DNA from: an uncultured Prevotellaceae bacterium
Lineage (GTDB): Bacteria; Bacteroidota; Bacteroidia; Bacteroidales; Bacteroidaceae
Length of the DNA: 20,934 nucleotides
Direction: 5' to 3'
Assembly (NCBI GenBank): GCA_902771155.1
Contig: CACXVS010000047.1
Location: 1-20,934 of the forward strand
Part shown: positions 12,983-20,121 of the stretch, piece after piece
Position numbering within the stretch: position 1 is the stretch's first letter
Layout of the letters: every line of letters starts with the position of its first letter
The notes under the pieces: generated by a model
What the model saw: only the letters and a program-made list of their open reading frames with translations
Told to the model about the DNA's origin: nothing
Database searches by the model: none
Made by a program: the position numbers and the translations under genes

Positions 12983-14351
12983 GCAGTCCGTTCAGCATCA
13001 GCAATTCGTAACCCAACTTGTAACCCGTCATACGACAGGTCAGTTCGTCAATGGCATAGCACACCAGTGGTGAGGCTATGCAGATATAGGGCACCACCTT
13101 GTCTCTGGGCATCCTTCGGGTCAGTATGCCAAAGGCAAAGAGCCCCAGCAGCGGACCGTAAGTATAGCCGCACAGCACGTAGATGGCATCAATCACACTC
13201 GTAGAGTTCAGCATTCTGAACAACAGGATCATCACCACAAACAGCCCACAGATGACCAGATGCACCCGTTTCCTGAGTTTCTCGTCGCCTGCCCTCCCCT
13301 GAATATCCACACAATAGCTTGTGGTCAGCGAGGTCAGGGCAGAGTCGGCACTCGAGAACGAGGCCGCCACCAATCCGATGGTAAAGGGAATCACGACCGA
13401 GAAGCCACTCTGCGCCACAAAGTCGGGCAACAGGGCGTCGCCCGTAGCTACCGGCAGTCCCTGAGCCTGAGCCAGCAGCACCAGCAGCACTCCCAGCGAC
13501 AGAAACAGCAGATTGGCAGGCACAAAGGCCACCCCATAGGTGCACATGTCCTTCTGGGCATCACGCAGCGACTTGCACGTCAGGTTCTTCTGCATCATGT
13601 CCTGATCCAGTCCTGTCATCACAATCACGATAAACACACCACTCAGGAACTGTTTCCAGAAGTTCTGCTTCGACACCCAGTCGTCCACCACGAACATCCG
13701 GCTGTGGGTGTCGGCAGCAATGGCCTGTATGGCCTCAGGCAGCGTCATTCCCAACTGCCCTACCACCTTATATATAATAAGGAGGAGCGCGCCGAACAGG
13801 CAAACCGTCTGAAACGTATCCGTCCACACCAGTGTCTTAATGCCACCCTTGCGTGTGTAGAGCCAGATGAGCGCCACCATGCCTGTCACCGTCACGGCAA
13901 AGGGCACCCCCATTGCGTCGAATACAAACCGCTGCAGAATCATGCACACCACGTAAAAGCGCACCACTGCACCCGTCAGCTTCGACAACAGGAAGAACAA
14001 GGCCCCCGTCTTATACGACCTCGGCCCCAGCCGCTGTCCCAGATAAGAGTAGATCGTCGTCAGATTCAGCCTGTAATAAAGGGGCAGCAACAGGAAGGCC
14101 ACAAGGACATAGCCCAGTATAAAACCCAGACACGTCTGCATGTAAGTCATATCGATGATGGTCACCATCCCAGGCACACTCACAAACGTCACCCCCGAGA
14201 TAGAGGCACCCACCATACCGAAAGCCACCATATACCAGGGCGACCTGCGGTTGGCACGGAAGAAGGTGTCGTTGTTCGCCTGCCTGCCCGTCAGCCTGCT
14301 GATACCAAACAAGACTGCAAAATAAACTAATATTGTTGCAATAATCCACAT
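12915..14351 (-). CDS. sodium:solute symporter (SSS family)
   Basis: 478 aa inner-membrane carrier with about 13 hydrophobic segments, using the sodium gradient to import a solute. Seen: the N-terminal IATILVYFAVLFGISRLTGR and FFRANRRSPWYMVAFGMVGASISGVTFVSVPGMV, the conserved first inverted-repeat helix of the family; GLDQDMMQKNLTCKSLRDAQKD; and GLVAASFSSADSALTSLTTSYCVDI, the family signature with the SSxDSxLxS sodium-site motif. The substrate (sugar, sialic acid, proline or another organic solute) is not clear. The ATG at 14351 is used because the TTG at 14363 lies in the promoter box. The last 22 codons, a hydrophilic tail, lie inside the convergent hybrid kinase gene. Confidence 0.92.
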   Translation of the reverse strand: MWIIATILVYFAVLFGISRLTGRQANNDTFFRANRRSPWYMVAFGMVGASISGVTFVSVPGMVTIIDMTYMQTCLGFILGYVLVAFLLLPLYYRLNLTTIYSYLGQRLGPRSYKTGALFFLLSKLTGAVVRFYVVCMILQRFVFDAMGVPFAVTVTGMVALIWLYTRKGGIKTLVWTDTFQTVCLFGALLLIIYKVVGQLGMTLPEAIQAIAADTHSRMFVVDDWVSKQNFWKQFLSGVFIVIVMTGLDQDMMQKNLTCKSLRDAQKDMCTYGVAFVPANLLFLSLGVLLVLLAQAQGLPVATGDALLPDFVAQSGFSVVIPFTIGLVAASFSSADSALTSLTTSYCVDIQGRAGDEKLRKRVHLVICGLFVVMILLFRMLNSTSVIDAIYVLCGYTYGPLLGLFAFGILTRRMPRDKVVPYICIASPLVCYAIDELTCRMTGYKLGYELLMLNGLLTLTALTVSSRGIPSAEPRNVS

Positions 14352-14360
14352 AATCGGCTG

Positions 14361-14392
14361 CAAAGTTACACATTTTCAATGGCGGCAACAAA
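14361..14392 (-). promoter_or_regulatory. promoter of the symporter gene, giving a nearly leaderless transcript
   Basis: On the minus strand TTTG (14392-14389), 20-base spacer, TAACTTTG (14368-14361). The ATG at 14351 follows the box by 9 bases, so the expected transcript start is within a few bases of the start codon. Confidence 0.7.
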
Positions 14393-14393
14393 T

Positions 14394-14421
14394 TTTTCAA
14401 TTTTCAATTTTCAGTTTCCAA
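14394..14421. repeat. TTTTCAA 7-bp tandem repeat between divergent promoters
   Basis: TTTTCAA at 14394-14400 and 14401-14407, then TTTTCAG and TTTCCAA as decayed copies up to 14421. It lies between the symporter and trpB promoters and covers the place where a trpB -33 box would be. Short AATTGAA-type runs like this also occur at 10003-10034. Confidence 0.6.
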
Positions 14422-14431
14422 TTAATTTTGT

Positions 14432-14439
14432 TACCTTTG
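14432..14439 (+). promoter_or_regulatory. -7 box of the trpB2 gene
   Basis: TACCTTTG followed by CACAC, 35 bases before the ATG at 14475. The -33 position falls in the T-rich repeat (TTTT at 14408-14411). No trp attenuator or run of Trp codons is seen in the short leader. Confidence 0.6.
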
Positions 14440-14474
14440 CACACGGATATTACCAATCCTAAACTTTTTTTATT

Positions 14475-15836
14475 ATGGCTAAACAGAAAAAATTCATCCT
14501 CCAAGAGAGTGAGATTCCAACACAGTGGTACAACATTCAGGCTGACATGCCCAACAAACCCATGCCGCCCATCCACCCAGCTACGAAGCAGCCGTTGGGT
14601 GTCGACGACCTGGCACACATCTTCCCCCGCGAGTGCTGTGTGCAGGAACTGGATACAGAGCATCGATGGATCGACATCCCCGAGGATGTGCTTGAGAAGT
14701 ATAAGTACTACCGTTCCACCCCGCTGGTTCGTGCCTACGCCCTCGAAGAGGCCCTCGGCACCCCCGCACATATCTATTTCAAGAACGAGAGCACTAACCC
14801 CCTGGGCTCGCATAAGATCAACTCCGCCCTGCCCCAGTGCTACTATGCCAAGCAGGAAGGCACCACCAATGTCACCACCGAGACCGGCGCAGGCCAGTGG
14901 GGCGCAGCCCTCAGCTATGCCGCCAAGATCTACGGCCTCGACTGTGCCGTCTATCAGGTGAAGATCACCATGCAGCAGAAGCCCTACCGCTCGTCGATCA
15001 TGCGCACCTTCGGTGCCGTTGTCGAAGGCTCCCCCTCTATGTCCACCCGTGCCGGTAAGGACATCCTCACCAAGGATCCCACCCACAGCGGATCGCTCGG
15101 CACCGCCATCTCCGAGGCTGTCGAACTGGCCACCACCACGCCCAACTGTAAGTACACGCTGGGCTCCGTGCTCAACCATGTAGGTCTTCACCAGACCATC
15201 ATCGGTCTCGAGGCCGAGAAGCAGATGCAGATGGCAGGCGAGTATCCCGACATCGTGATCGGCTGCTTTGGTGGAGGTTCCAACTTCGGTGGCATCTCCT
15301 TCCCCTTCATGCGCCACAACCTGAGCGGCGAGCGCCACACCGAGTTCATCGCTGCCGAGCCCGACAGCTGTCCTAAACTCACGCGCGGCCAGTTCCGCTA
15401 CGACTTTGGCGACGAGGCCGGCTACACCCCACTGCTGCCGATGTACACCCTGGGCCACAACTTCAAGCCATCCAACATCCACGCAGGCGGTCTGCGCTAC
15501 CACGGCGCCGGCATGATTATCTCCCAGCTCATCAAAGACGGTCTGATGCACGGTGTCGATATCCCCCAGCTCGAGACCTTCGAGGCCGGCATGCTGTTTG
15601 CCCGCACCGAGGGCATCATCCCCGCCCCTGAGAGCACCCACGCCATCGCAGCCACCATCCGCGAGGCTCTTAAGTGCAAGGAGACGGGCGAGGAAAAGGT
15701 CATCCTCTTCAACCTCTCTGGTCACGGTCTCATCGACATGCCCAGCTACGAGGCTTACATCAAGGGCGACCTCCAGAACTACACCGTCACCGACGAGATG
15801 ATCGCCGAGAATCTTGCAGAATTAGACAAACAGTAA
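14475..15836 (+). CDS. trpB: tryptophan synthase beta subunit, TrpB2 type
   Basis: 453 aa cytoplasmic PLP enzyme that joins indole and serine to give tryptophan. Seen: KNESTNPLGSHKINSAL with the PLP lysine at 114; TTETGAGQWGAAL with the catalytic Glu136 (Trp after GAGQ, as in TrpB2, where TrpB1 has His); a GCFGGGSNFGG phosphate-binding loop; and GLRYHGAGM. The length (about 450 rather than 400) and the long N-terminal extension before YRSTPL also fit TrpB2. No trpA or other trp gene is nearby. Solitary TrpB2 enzymes work without a classic TrpA and may salvage free indole; that role is inferred. Third codon positions are almost all C or G, markedly more than in the neighbours, suggesting strong expression. 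The gene ends at the shared terminator 15862-15907. Confidence 0.95.
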   Translation: MAKQKKFILQESEIPTQWYNIQADMPNKPMPPIHPATKQPLGVDDLAHIFPRECCVQELDTEHRWIDIPEDVLEKYKYYRSTPLVRAYALEEALGTPAHIYFKNESTNPLGSHKINSALPQCYYAKQEGTTNVTTETGAGQWGAALSYAAKIYGLDCAVYQVKITMQQKPYRSSIMRTFGAVVEGSPSMSTRAGKDILTKDPTHSGSLGTAISEAVELATTTPNCKYTLGSVLNHVGLHQTIIGLEAEKQMQMAGEYPDIVIGCFGGGSNFGGISFPFMRHNLSGERHTEFIAAEPDSCPKLTRGQFRYDFGDEAGYTPLLPMYTLGHNFKPSNIHAGGLRYHGAGMIISQLIKDGLMHGVDIPQLETFEAGMLFARTEGIIPAPESTHAIAATIREALKCKETGEEKVILFNLSGHGLIDMPSYEAYIKGDLQNYTVTDEMIAENLAELDKQ

Positions 15837-15861
15837 GGTAGCCAGAACTACATCATAAACA

Positions 15862-15907
15862 AAAGGGCGTGTAATATTGTTCCTACGGGAACAGATTCAC
15901 GCCCTTT
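15862..15907. terminator. nested-hairpin terminator shared by trpB2 and sstT
   Basis: Outer stem AAAGGGCGTG (15862-15871) with CACGCCCTTT (15898-15907), 10 bp; inner stem TGTTCC (15878-15883), loop TACG, GGAACA (15888-15893). On the minus strand it is followed by TTGTTT, giving the better T run, so it mainly ends sstT; for trpB2 only TTTCGCGTTT follows. The sstT stop codon (15897-15899) is inside the outer stem. Confidence 0.85.
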
Positions 15908-17117
15908 CGCGTTTCATCCTCTCATAGTACTCGGCAGTGGCGGTGAAGAACACATCGCCACTGGAGTTGAGCGCCGTTTCCACGGAATCCTGTACTACGC
16001 CAATGATAAAGCCGACAGCGACTGCCTGCATGGCAATGTCATTACTGACGCCAAAGAACGAACAAGCCATCGGGATAAGCAGCAACGAGCCGCCAGCCAC
16101 ACCCGATGTGCCGCAGGCTCCCAAGGCAGCAATCACACAGAGGAAAAGGGCGGCGCCAAAGGTCACTTCGATGCCCATCGTATGAGTGACGGCCAGAGTC
16201 ATCACTGTAATCGTCACTGCCGCACCATCCATATTAATCGTAGCTCCAAGGGGAATGCTGACAGAATAGAACTCCTCATCGAGACCAAGCTTTTTGCAAA
16301 GTGCCATATTAATAGGAATATTGGCTGCCGACGAACGAGTAAAGAAGGCATTCAGTCCGCTCTCCTTCAGACAGGTGAACAAAAGCGGATAGGGATTCTT
16401 CTTCAGCATCAGGAAGGAGATGAACGGATTGGAGATCAAGGTGTTTGCCAGCATACAGCCGACGAGCAACAACAGCAGATGACCATAGGACACAAAGACC
16501 TCAACGCCACTTTCCGATACTGACGAGAACACCAGTCCCAGAATTCCAAACGGGGCAAACTGAATGACCCATTTTACGGACAGGGTAATAACCTCGGAGA
16601 AGTCGTGAACCACACTGATAGTCTTCTCACTGGCTTTCAGCTTCAAGGCTATGCCTATGATTATCGACCAGAATAGGATACCTATATAGTTTGCATTAGC
16701 CACAGCACTCACAGGATTCTCCACGATGCTGGTCAGCAAAACGGTGAACACGTCAGCCAAAGATCCTGGAGCACTCCCTTCAGCTGCATCCGTCAGATCA
16801 AGCGTCACTGGAAACAGGAAACTACCTACAACTGCCAGGATAGCAGCAATAAACGTACTGAGCATATAACGGGAAATCACCGTTCTGAACCTCGGACCCA
16901 AGCCTCCACCAGCCTTCGCTATCGACGAAGCTACCAACACGGCCACCAACACCGGCGCTATCGCCTTCAAAGCACTAACAAACACACGCCCCAGGATGGC
17001 AATGCCCGTCCACTGCGGCACGGCAATCCCCAGAACAGCACCTATCACCAAACCTACAATAATTCTAAGCACCAGACTAACACTGGTCCACTTCTCCAAA
17101 ATTCCCTTAACATTCAT
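15897..17117 (-). CDS. sstT: serine/threonine:sodium symporter SstT
   Basis: 406 aa inner-membrane carrier of the dicarboxylate/amino acid:cation symporter family, importing serine and threonine with sodium. Seen: N-terminal SLVLRIIVGLVIGAVLGI, the re-entrant FFTRSSAANIPINMALCKKLG, the substrate and sodium site motif PLGATINMDGAAVTITVMTLA (with NMDG), and ALGACGTSGVAGGSLLLIPMACS. The TRSSAANIPINM version is that of SstT, where the glutamate and aspartate carriers of the family differ. About eight membrane helices plus two re-entrant loops fit. Own promoter at 17154. Stop codon within the terminator hairpin shared with trpB2. Confidence 0.94.
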   Translation of the reverse strand: MNVKGILEKWTSVSLVLRIIVGLVIGAVLGIAVPQWTGIAILGRVFVSALKAIAPVLVAVLVASSIAKAGGGLGPRFRTVISRYMLSTFIAAILAVVGSFLFPVTLDLTDAAEGSAPGSLADVFTVLLTSIVENPVSAVANANYIGILFWSIIIGIALKLKASEKTISVVHDFSEVITLSVKWVIQFAPFGILGLVFSSVSESGVEVFVSYGHLLLLLVGCMLANTLISNPFISFLMLKKNPYPLLFTCLKESGLNAFFTRSSAANIPINMALCKKLGLDEEFYSVSIPLGATINMDGAAVTITVMTLAVTHTMGIEVTFGAALFLCVIAALGACGTSGVAGGSLLLIPMACSFFGVSNDIAMQAVAVGFIIGVVQDSVETALNSSGDVFFTATAEYYERMKRERA

Positions 17118-17146
17118 TTTCCTATTTGTTTTAGCGATTCTGCTTG

Positions 17147-17154
17147 CAAAAATA
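17147..17154 (-). promoter_or_regulatory. -7 box of sstT
   Basis: The minus strand reads TATTTTTG followed by CAAGCAGAAT; this and the udk promoter share the 14 bases TTTGCAAGCAGAAT. The ATG at 17117 follows the box by 29 bases. No -33 TTTG is found at 19-20 bases. Confidence 0.6.
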
Positions 17155-17178
17155 CAAAAATATATCGGAATCTTCTGT

Positions 17179-19392
17179 TTACTTCAAAAAGACTTTCTCG
17201 GTCTTTCCTTTCTTCCTAACAATATTAAGGCCTTTCTGCAATTGGGGCCGCTTCCTGCCAAAGAGGTCGTAGAACTCCATGGGGCGATCTGAATCCTTGC
17301 AGGTGGGCACCCTCTCGATTGCAGTGTCGTCGCCCGACGATTCTATCTGCCTCACCTCGATATCGTCGAGACTGATGGACTGGCCAAAGACGCCTCTTCC
17401 GCAAATGTTAATCTCGTAGGTGGTGGCAACGGGGAGATCGAGCATGAAACTGTTCCACCCTGAAAGCGGACTGCTGACAAAGGCGGTGTCGGGTTGCTGG
17501 ACATCGTCGCTCTTATAGGTAATGTAGAAAATCTTTTCCTCCGGACGATAGGCATAAGCGCTATAGTAGAAGGTAAGGACGGCTCTCGACGGCACTTCGC
17601 CGATGTTCGTCTTCAGTATCAGATGACTCTCCTGTTCGCCCGTGGCGATTTTCTGTGGGGCGAACCTCAGGCATTTGCTGCCACCATGGGGGGTGATGCC
17701 ACCGGTCTTGATGCTTGAACCGTCAAGCGTGTAGGGCTGCCATTTGGTGGAGCCTGTTGTCGCCGTTACCTGATAGTTACCTCCGCCCACAGCCTCGAAG
17801 CCCTCCTGAAGGAGTATGGGACCTGTAGCCATATCCGACGACGAGGAGTGATTGATGAGCGAAATGGTTCCATCGCTATGCTGGGTGATATTCATGAGAT
17901 TGACATTGGAGTAGGATCCGTCCCATGTGAAGGCCGCTGGCTTGGTGGATGCCGAGAAGGCTGTATTACCCGACGTTCCCGGGAAGGGGCATCCGGCACT
18001 GTTGATGGAACCGTAGGAATTGGGGGTGTTCGTGGGCATGGCATAGGTGGACGAGGCGCACACGGGATAGCACTTCTGGGGGAAGGAGGCATTGATCTGA
18101 TTACCCGACGAGGCCACATTGGGGTGGATGTGGAAGATGAGCAGGCCGCTGCCGGGCACGCCTTTACCCCACTTGTCCTGCGTACGGTTCTCGACGAGAT
18201 AGTAGTCGTCGGGGGTATTCGTCAGACGGTAATACACACTGTCGGCCGACGACGATGGAATGGTCACCTCGCCATCAGGCATTTCCGGTATTTGCACCCA
18301 ACCGTAGTTATACATCTTCACATAGGGATTGAAGTCGGCGGGCACCACGCCGTCCTCGTTCCACGAGCCTGACGCCATGACGTCCCATTCGCCAGTGCCT
18401 GCATAGTTGCCACCACCCTCATAGTTGGTGTCGTAGAAATCCATGGCTCCCAGTGCATGGCCGATCTCGTGGCAGTGGGGGCCTATTCGGGAGATGCCTT
18501 CACCAGAGCGTCCTCTAAGCTCGGGGGCACACGAGTATCTGTCGATCTTCATGCCCTGGTACTCGTAGTACTCGCCAAAGGAGCATTCGTGGGACCAGAT
18601 GGCTTCGGCAGAGGCACCAGCCTCTTCGCCATGACCGGCAAACACGATGTGCACATTATCCACATAGCCGTCGCCGTTGGAGTCGTAATCCTTCAGGCTG
18701 ACCGTCTGAGCGGCATACTCCATCGCCTCGAAGAAGAGGGAGTAAGGATCCTGGTCGTCGCCCTCACGGTTGTTCTTGCCATAGTGGGCGCGGTTGTAGG
18801 CGCTGGTAAACGGTCCGATAACGTCGCTATGAAGCTTCAGCTGTCCGTATGACACATCAGTGTAGAAGTCGTACACACTGCCTGCGGCTCCGTCCTCGCT
18901 GTAGCCGGGCATGTTAAACAAGTGGTCGAAGTCGTCGAGACTCTTCACGAAGGCCACGTCGGTATATTGCATGAGAATGATGAGCACCTTACGGTTGCCC
19001 ACGGCAGAACGGGTGCGGGATTGCGCCTCTTGCCTGGCCTTCATAGTCCTGGCCCTGCCTGACTCCTTCTGATCGCGCTCCAGATGTTGAGGAATACCTT
19101 TCAGGAATTCCTTCACGGCCTGACTTCTCTGAGCCGTCAACTTAAACTTCGATGCCTTCAGATAACCCTCGGCATCCTTCTCGGCGAAATACCAGTCCTT
19201 ACCATTATTAAATAAGGTGTAGCCGTCGGTGGTCTCTGCCCGTTTGTGATACTCGTCACCAAGCATCTGGATATAGACGGTGTGCCCATCGACCGTGATG
19301 GGTATCTTTTTGGGGTAAGCCGGAACGGCATCGGCGCGCAGGCTGCTGAAAAACAGGGCTATGGCAAGAAGAATCTTGTAGTGCATAGGCAA
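17179..19392 (-). CDS. secreted M6-type metalloprotease with a C-terminal sorting-like tail
   Basis: 737 aa. Signal peptide ILLAIALFFSSLRADA with cleavage before VPAYP; a prodomain (about 25-130) ending in a basic, protease-sensitive stretch; then the M6 catalytic domain starting at KVLIILMQYTDVAF. The zinc site is HEIGHALGAMD, with ligands His308, His312 and Asp318 and catalytic Glu309; WDVMASG (337-342) gives the Met turn. DYDSNGDGYVD (235-245) looks like a calcium loop. After about 520 comes a jelly-roll-like domain (LQEGFEAV... LDDIEVRQI). The last 35 residues (MEFYDLFGRKRPQLQKGLNIVRKKG...VFLK) resemble the type IX secretion sorting tail. The ATG at 19392 or at 19386 may be used. It lies downstream of the lipoprotein gene in the same direction, with a terminator between. 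Targets are unknown; related M6 enzymes cleave host proteins. Confidence 0.9.
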   Translation of the reverse strand: MPMHYKILLAIALFFSSLRADAVPAYPKKIPITVDGHTVYIQMLGDEYHKRAETTDGYTLFNNGKDWYFAEKDAEGYLKASKFKLTAQRSQAVKEFLKGIPQHLERDQKESGRARTMKARQEAQSRTRSAVGNRKVLIILMQYTDVAFVKSLDDFDHLFNMPGYSEDGAAGSVYDFYTDVSYGQLKLHSDVIGPFTSAYNRAHYGKNNREGDDQDPYSLFFEAMEYAAQTVSLKDYDSNGDGYVDNVHIVFAGHGEEAGASAEAIWSHECSFGEYYEYQGMKIDRYSCAPELRGRSGEGISRIGPHCHEIGHALGAMDFYDTNYEGGGNYAGTGEWDVMASGSWNEDGVVPADFNPYVKMYNYGWVQIPEMPDGEVTIPSSSADSVYYRLTNTPDDYYLVENRTQDKWGKGVPGSGLLIFHIHPNVASSGNQINASFPQKCYPVCASSTYAMPTNTPNSYGSINSAGCPFPGTSGNTAFSASTKPAAFTWDGSYSNVNLMNITQHSDGTISLINHSSSSDMATGPILLQEGFEAVGGGNYQVTATTGSTKWQPYTLDGSSIKTGGITPHGGSKCLRFAPQKIATGEQESHLILKTNIGEVPSRAVLTFYYSAYAYRPEEKIFYITYKSDDVQQPDTAFVSSPLSGWNSFMLDLPVATTYEINICGRGVFGQSISLDDIEVRQIESSGDDTAIERVPTCKDSDRPMEFYDLFGRKRPQLQKGLNIVRKKGKTEKVFLK

Positions 19393-19395
19393 ATA

Positions 19396-19440
19396 GAAAA
19401 GAAAAAAAGAGGCTGTAGCTAGTATCGGTAGCTACAGCCT
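19396..19440 (-). terminator. terminator between the lipoprotein and M6 protease genes
   Basis: On the minus strand AGGCTGTAGCT (19440-19430), 9-base loop, AGCTACAGCCT (19420-19410), a perfect 11-bp stem, then C and seven T, C, TTTT. The T run ends only a few bases before the protease ATG at 19392. No consensus promoter lies between, so the protease may depend on read-through. Confidence 0.9.
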
Positions 19441-19458
19441 ATCATGAAAAATAGAGTT

Positions 19459-19836
19459 TTAATTAGCTGTGTACCACGTCATATTGGGCTGAATCGTGAA
19501 CGATGTCTCAGATACCAGGTGGTCGGCGGTGTAATAGGTAATACCATTAACCTGTGTGAGCAGGAACCAGCTGTTGGTACTTCCGGGGATACGAGCCGTG
19601 ACAGACTCATTGGGATACAGGTCGCCAAGATTCTCCTGATTGAGCACCTCGCCAGCGCCATTTCTGAAATAGATGAGCAGCGGCATGAACGATGTACTTG
19701 TGTTGTTCGTAATGGTAATACCATTGACTGCTGGTGGTGGTACATCTGGATCATCCTTTGAATCACTTCCACAACTAGCCAGCGCGAAGACCATCATCAA
19801 GCAGGCCAAAAGACTGAGTAAATACTTTTTATTCAT
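19459..19836 (-). CDS. small lipoprotein of unknown function, upstream of the M6 protease
   Basis: 125 aa. Lipoprotein signal MNKKYLLSLLACLMMVFALAS with the lipidated Cys at residue 22, followed by a Ser/Asp-rich linker (GSDSKDDPDVPPP) of the kind that marks surface or outer-membrane lipoproteins in Bacteroidota. The mature part (about 85 residues) is predicted beta: VNGITITNNTSTSFMPLLIYFRN, ESVTARIPGS, WFLLTQVNGITYY, FTIQPNMTWYTAN. I do not recognise the family. First gene after the promoter at 20049 and a leader of about 200 nt, followed by a terminator and then the M6 protease. A partner, substrate-binding or inhibitor role towards the protease is possible from position only. Confidence 0.8.
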   Translation of the reverse strand: MNKKYLLSLLACLMMVFALASCGSDSKDDPDVPPPAVNGITITNNTSTSFMPLLIYFRNGAGEVLNQENLGDLYPNESVTARIPGSTNSWFLLTQVNGITYYTADHLVSETSFTIQPNMTWYTAN

Positions 19837-20041
19837 AATGGTGTTTACTTTAGTTTTTGTCCCTCAGCCACCCCAACGGAGACGGTTAATGTTAGTTATA
19901 TTATGCTGGCATCCTAAAGAAAAAGCGGGGCAACTGTACGCTTTGCTCATGAGCTGGACGTAAACACTTTCCTATAGAAATGCATCTTTCTCTCCAGTTT
20001 CTGCACCTTGGCGCAAGAGTCCTTTTGATAACTCGACGCTG
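19837..20041 (-). promoter_or_regulatory. long, possibly structured leader of the lipoprotein gene
   Basis: About 200 nt separate the promoter box (20049-20042) from the ATG at 19836. On the RNA strand AGAAA/TTTCT (19991-19987 with 19980-19976) forms a small hairpin. GGTGC-AGA-AACTG (20007-19995) can pair with CAGTTGCCCC (19936-19927). AAAGCG/CGCTTT (19944-19939 with 19927-19922) followed by a U-rich run looks like a weak terminator whose loop holds the CAGTT segment, so the last two compete. No known riboswitch class was recognised. A regulatory leader or a separate short RNA is an inference. Confidence 0.4.
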
Positions 20042-20073
20042 CAAAGATAAATAATATATTTGAAACTTCCAAA
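20042..20073 (-). promoter_or_regulatory. promoter of the lipoprotein/M6 protease operon
   Basis: On the minus strand TTTG (20073-20070), 20-base spacer, TATCTTTG (20049-20042), then CAGC: a full match to the consensus. It lies just downstream of the M15 peptidase gene stop (20122) in an A/T-rich gap. Confidence 0.8.
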
Positions 20074-20121
20074 AAAATTCTAAACTTTTTTTTAACTTTT
20101 TTAAGTGTAAATCATACAAAT

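Noticed and set aside
13260..14330. Long plus-strand open frame (356 aa) opposite the symporter
   Set aside because: It is rich in His, Gln and Arg as expected for the antisense of a membrane protein gene, with no domain or start signal.
14397..15725. Minus-strand 442-aa open frame opposite trpB2
   Set aside because: It is a shadow caused by the strong C/G bias at third positions of trpB2; no recognisable motif.
17118..17178. Operon linking the M6 protease and sstT
   Set aside because: sstT has its own -7 box (17154-17147) in the 61-bp gap, and the two functions are unrelated; read-through cannot be excluded.
19861..19920. TPP-riboswitch-like pieces (GGGGTGGCTGAGGG and GATGCCAGCATAA on the minus strand)
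   Set aside because: The two pieces occur in the wrong order and the CTGATCTGG part is missing, so this is not a THI element.
19901..20119. Minus-strand 72-aa frame across the lipoprotein promoter
   Set aside because: It spans the promoter and the A/T-rich gap and has no family resemblance.
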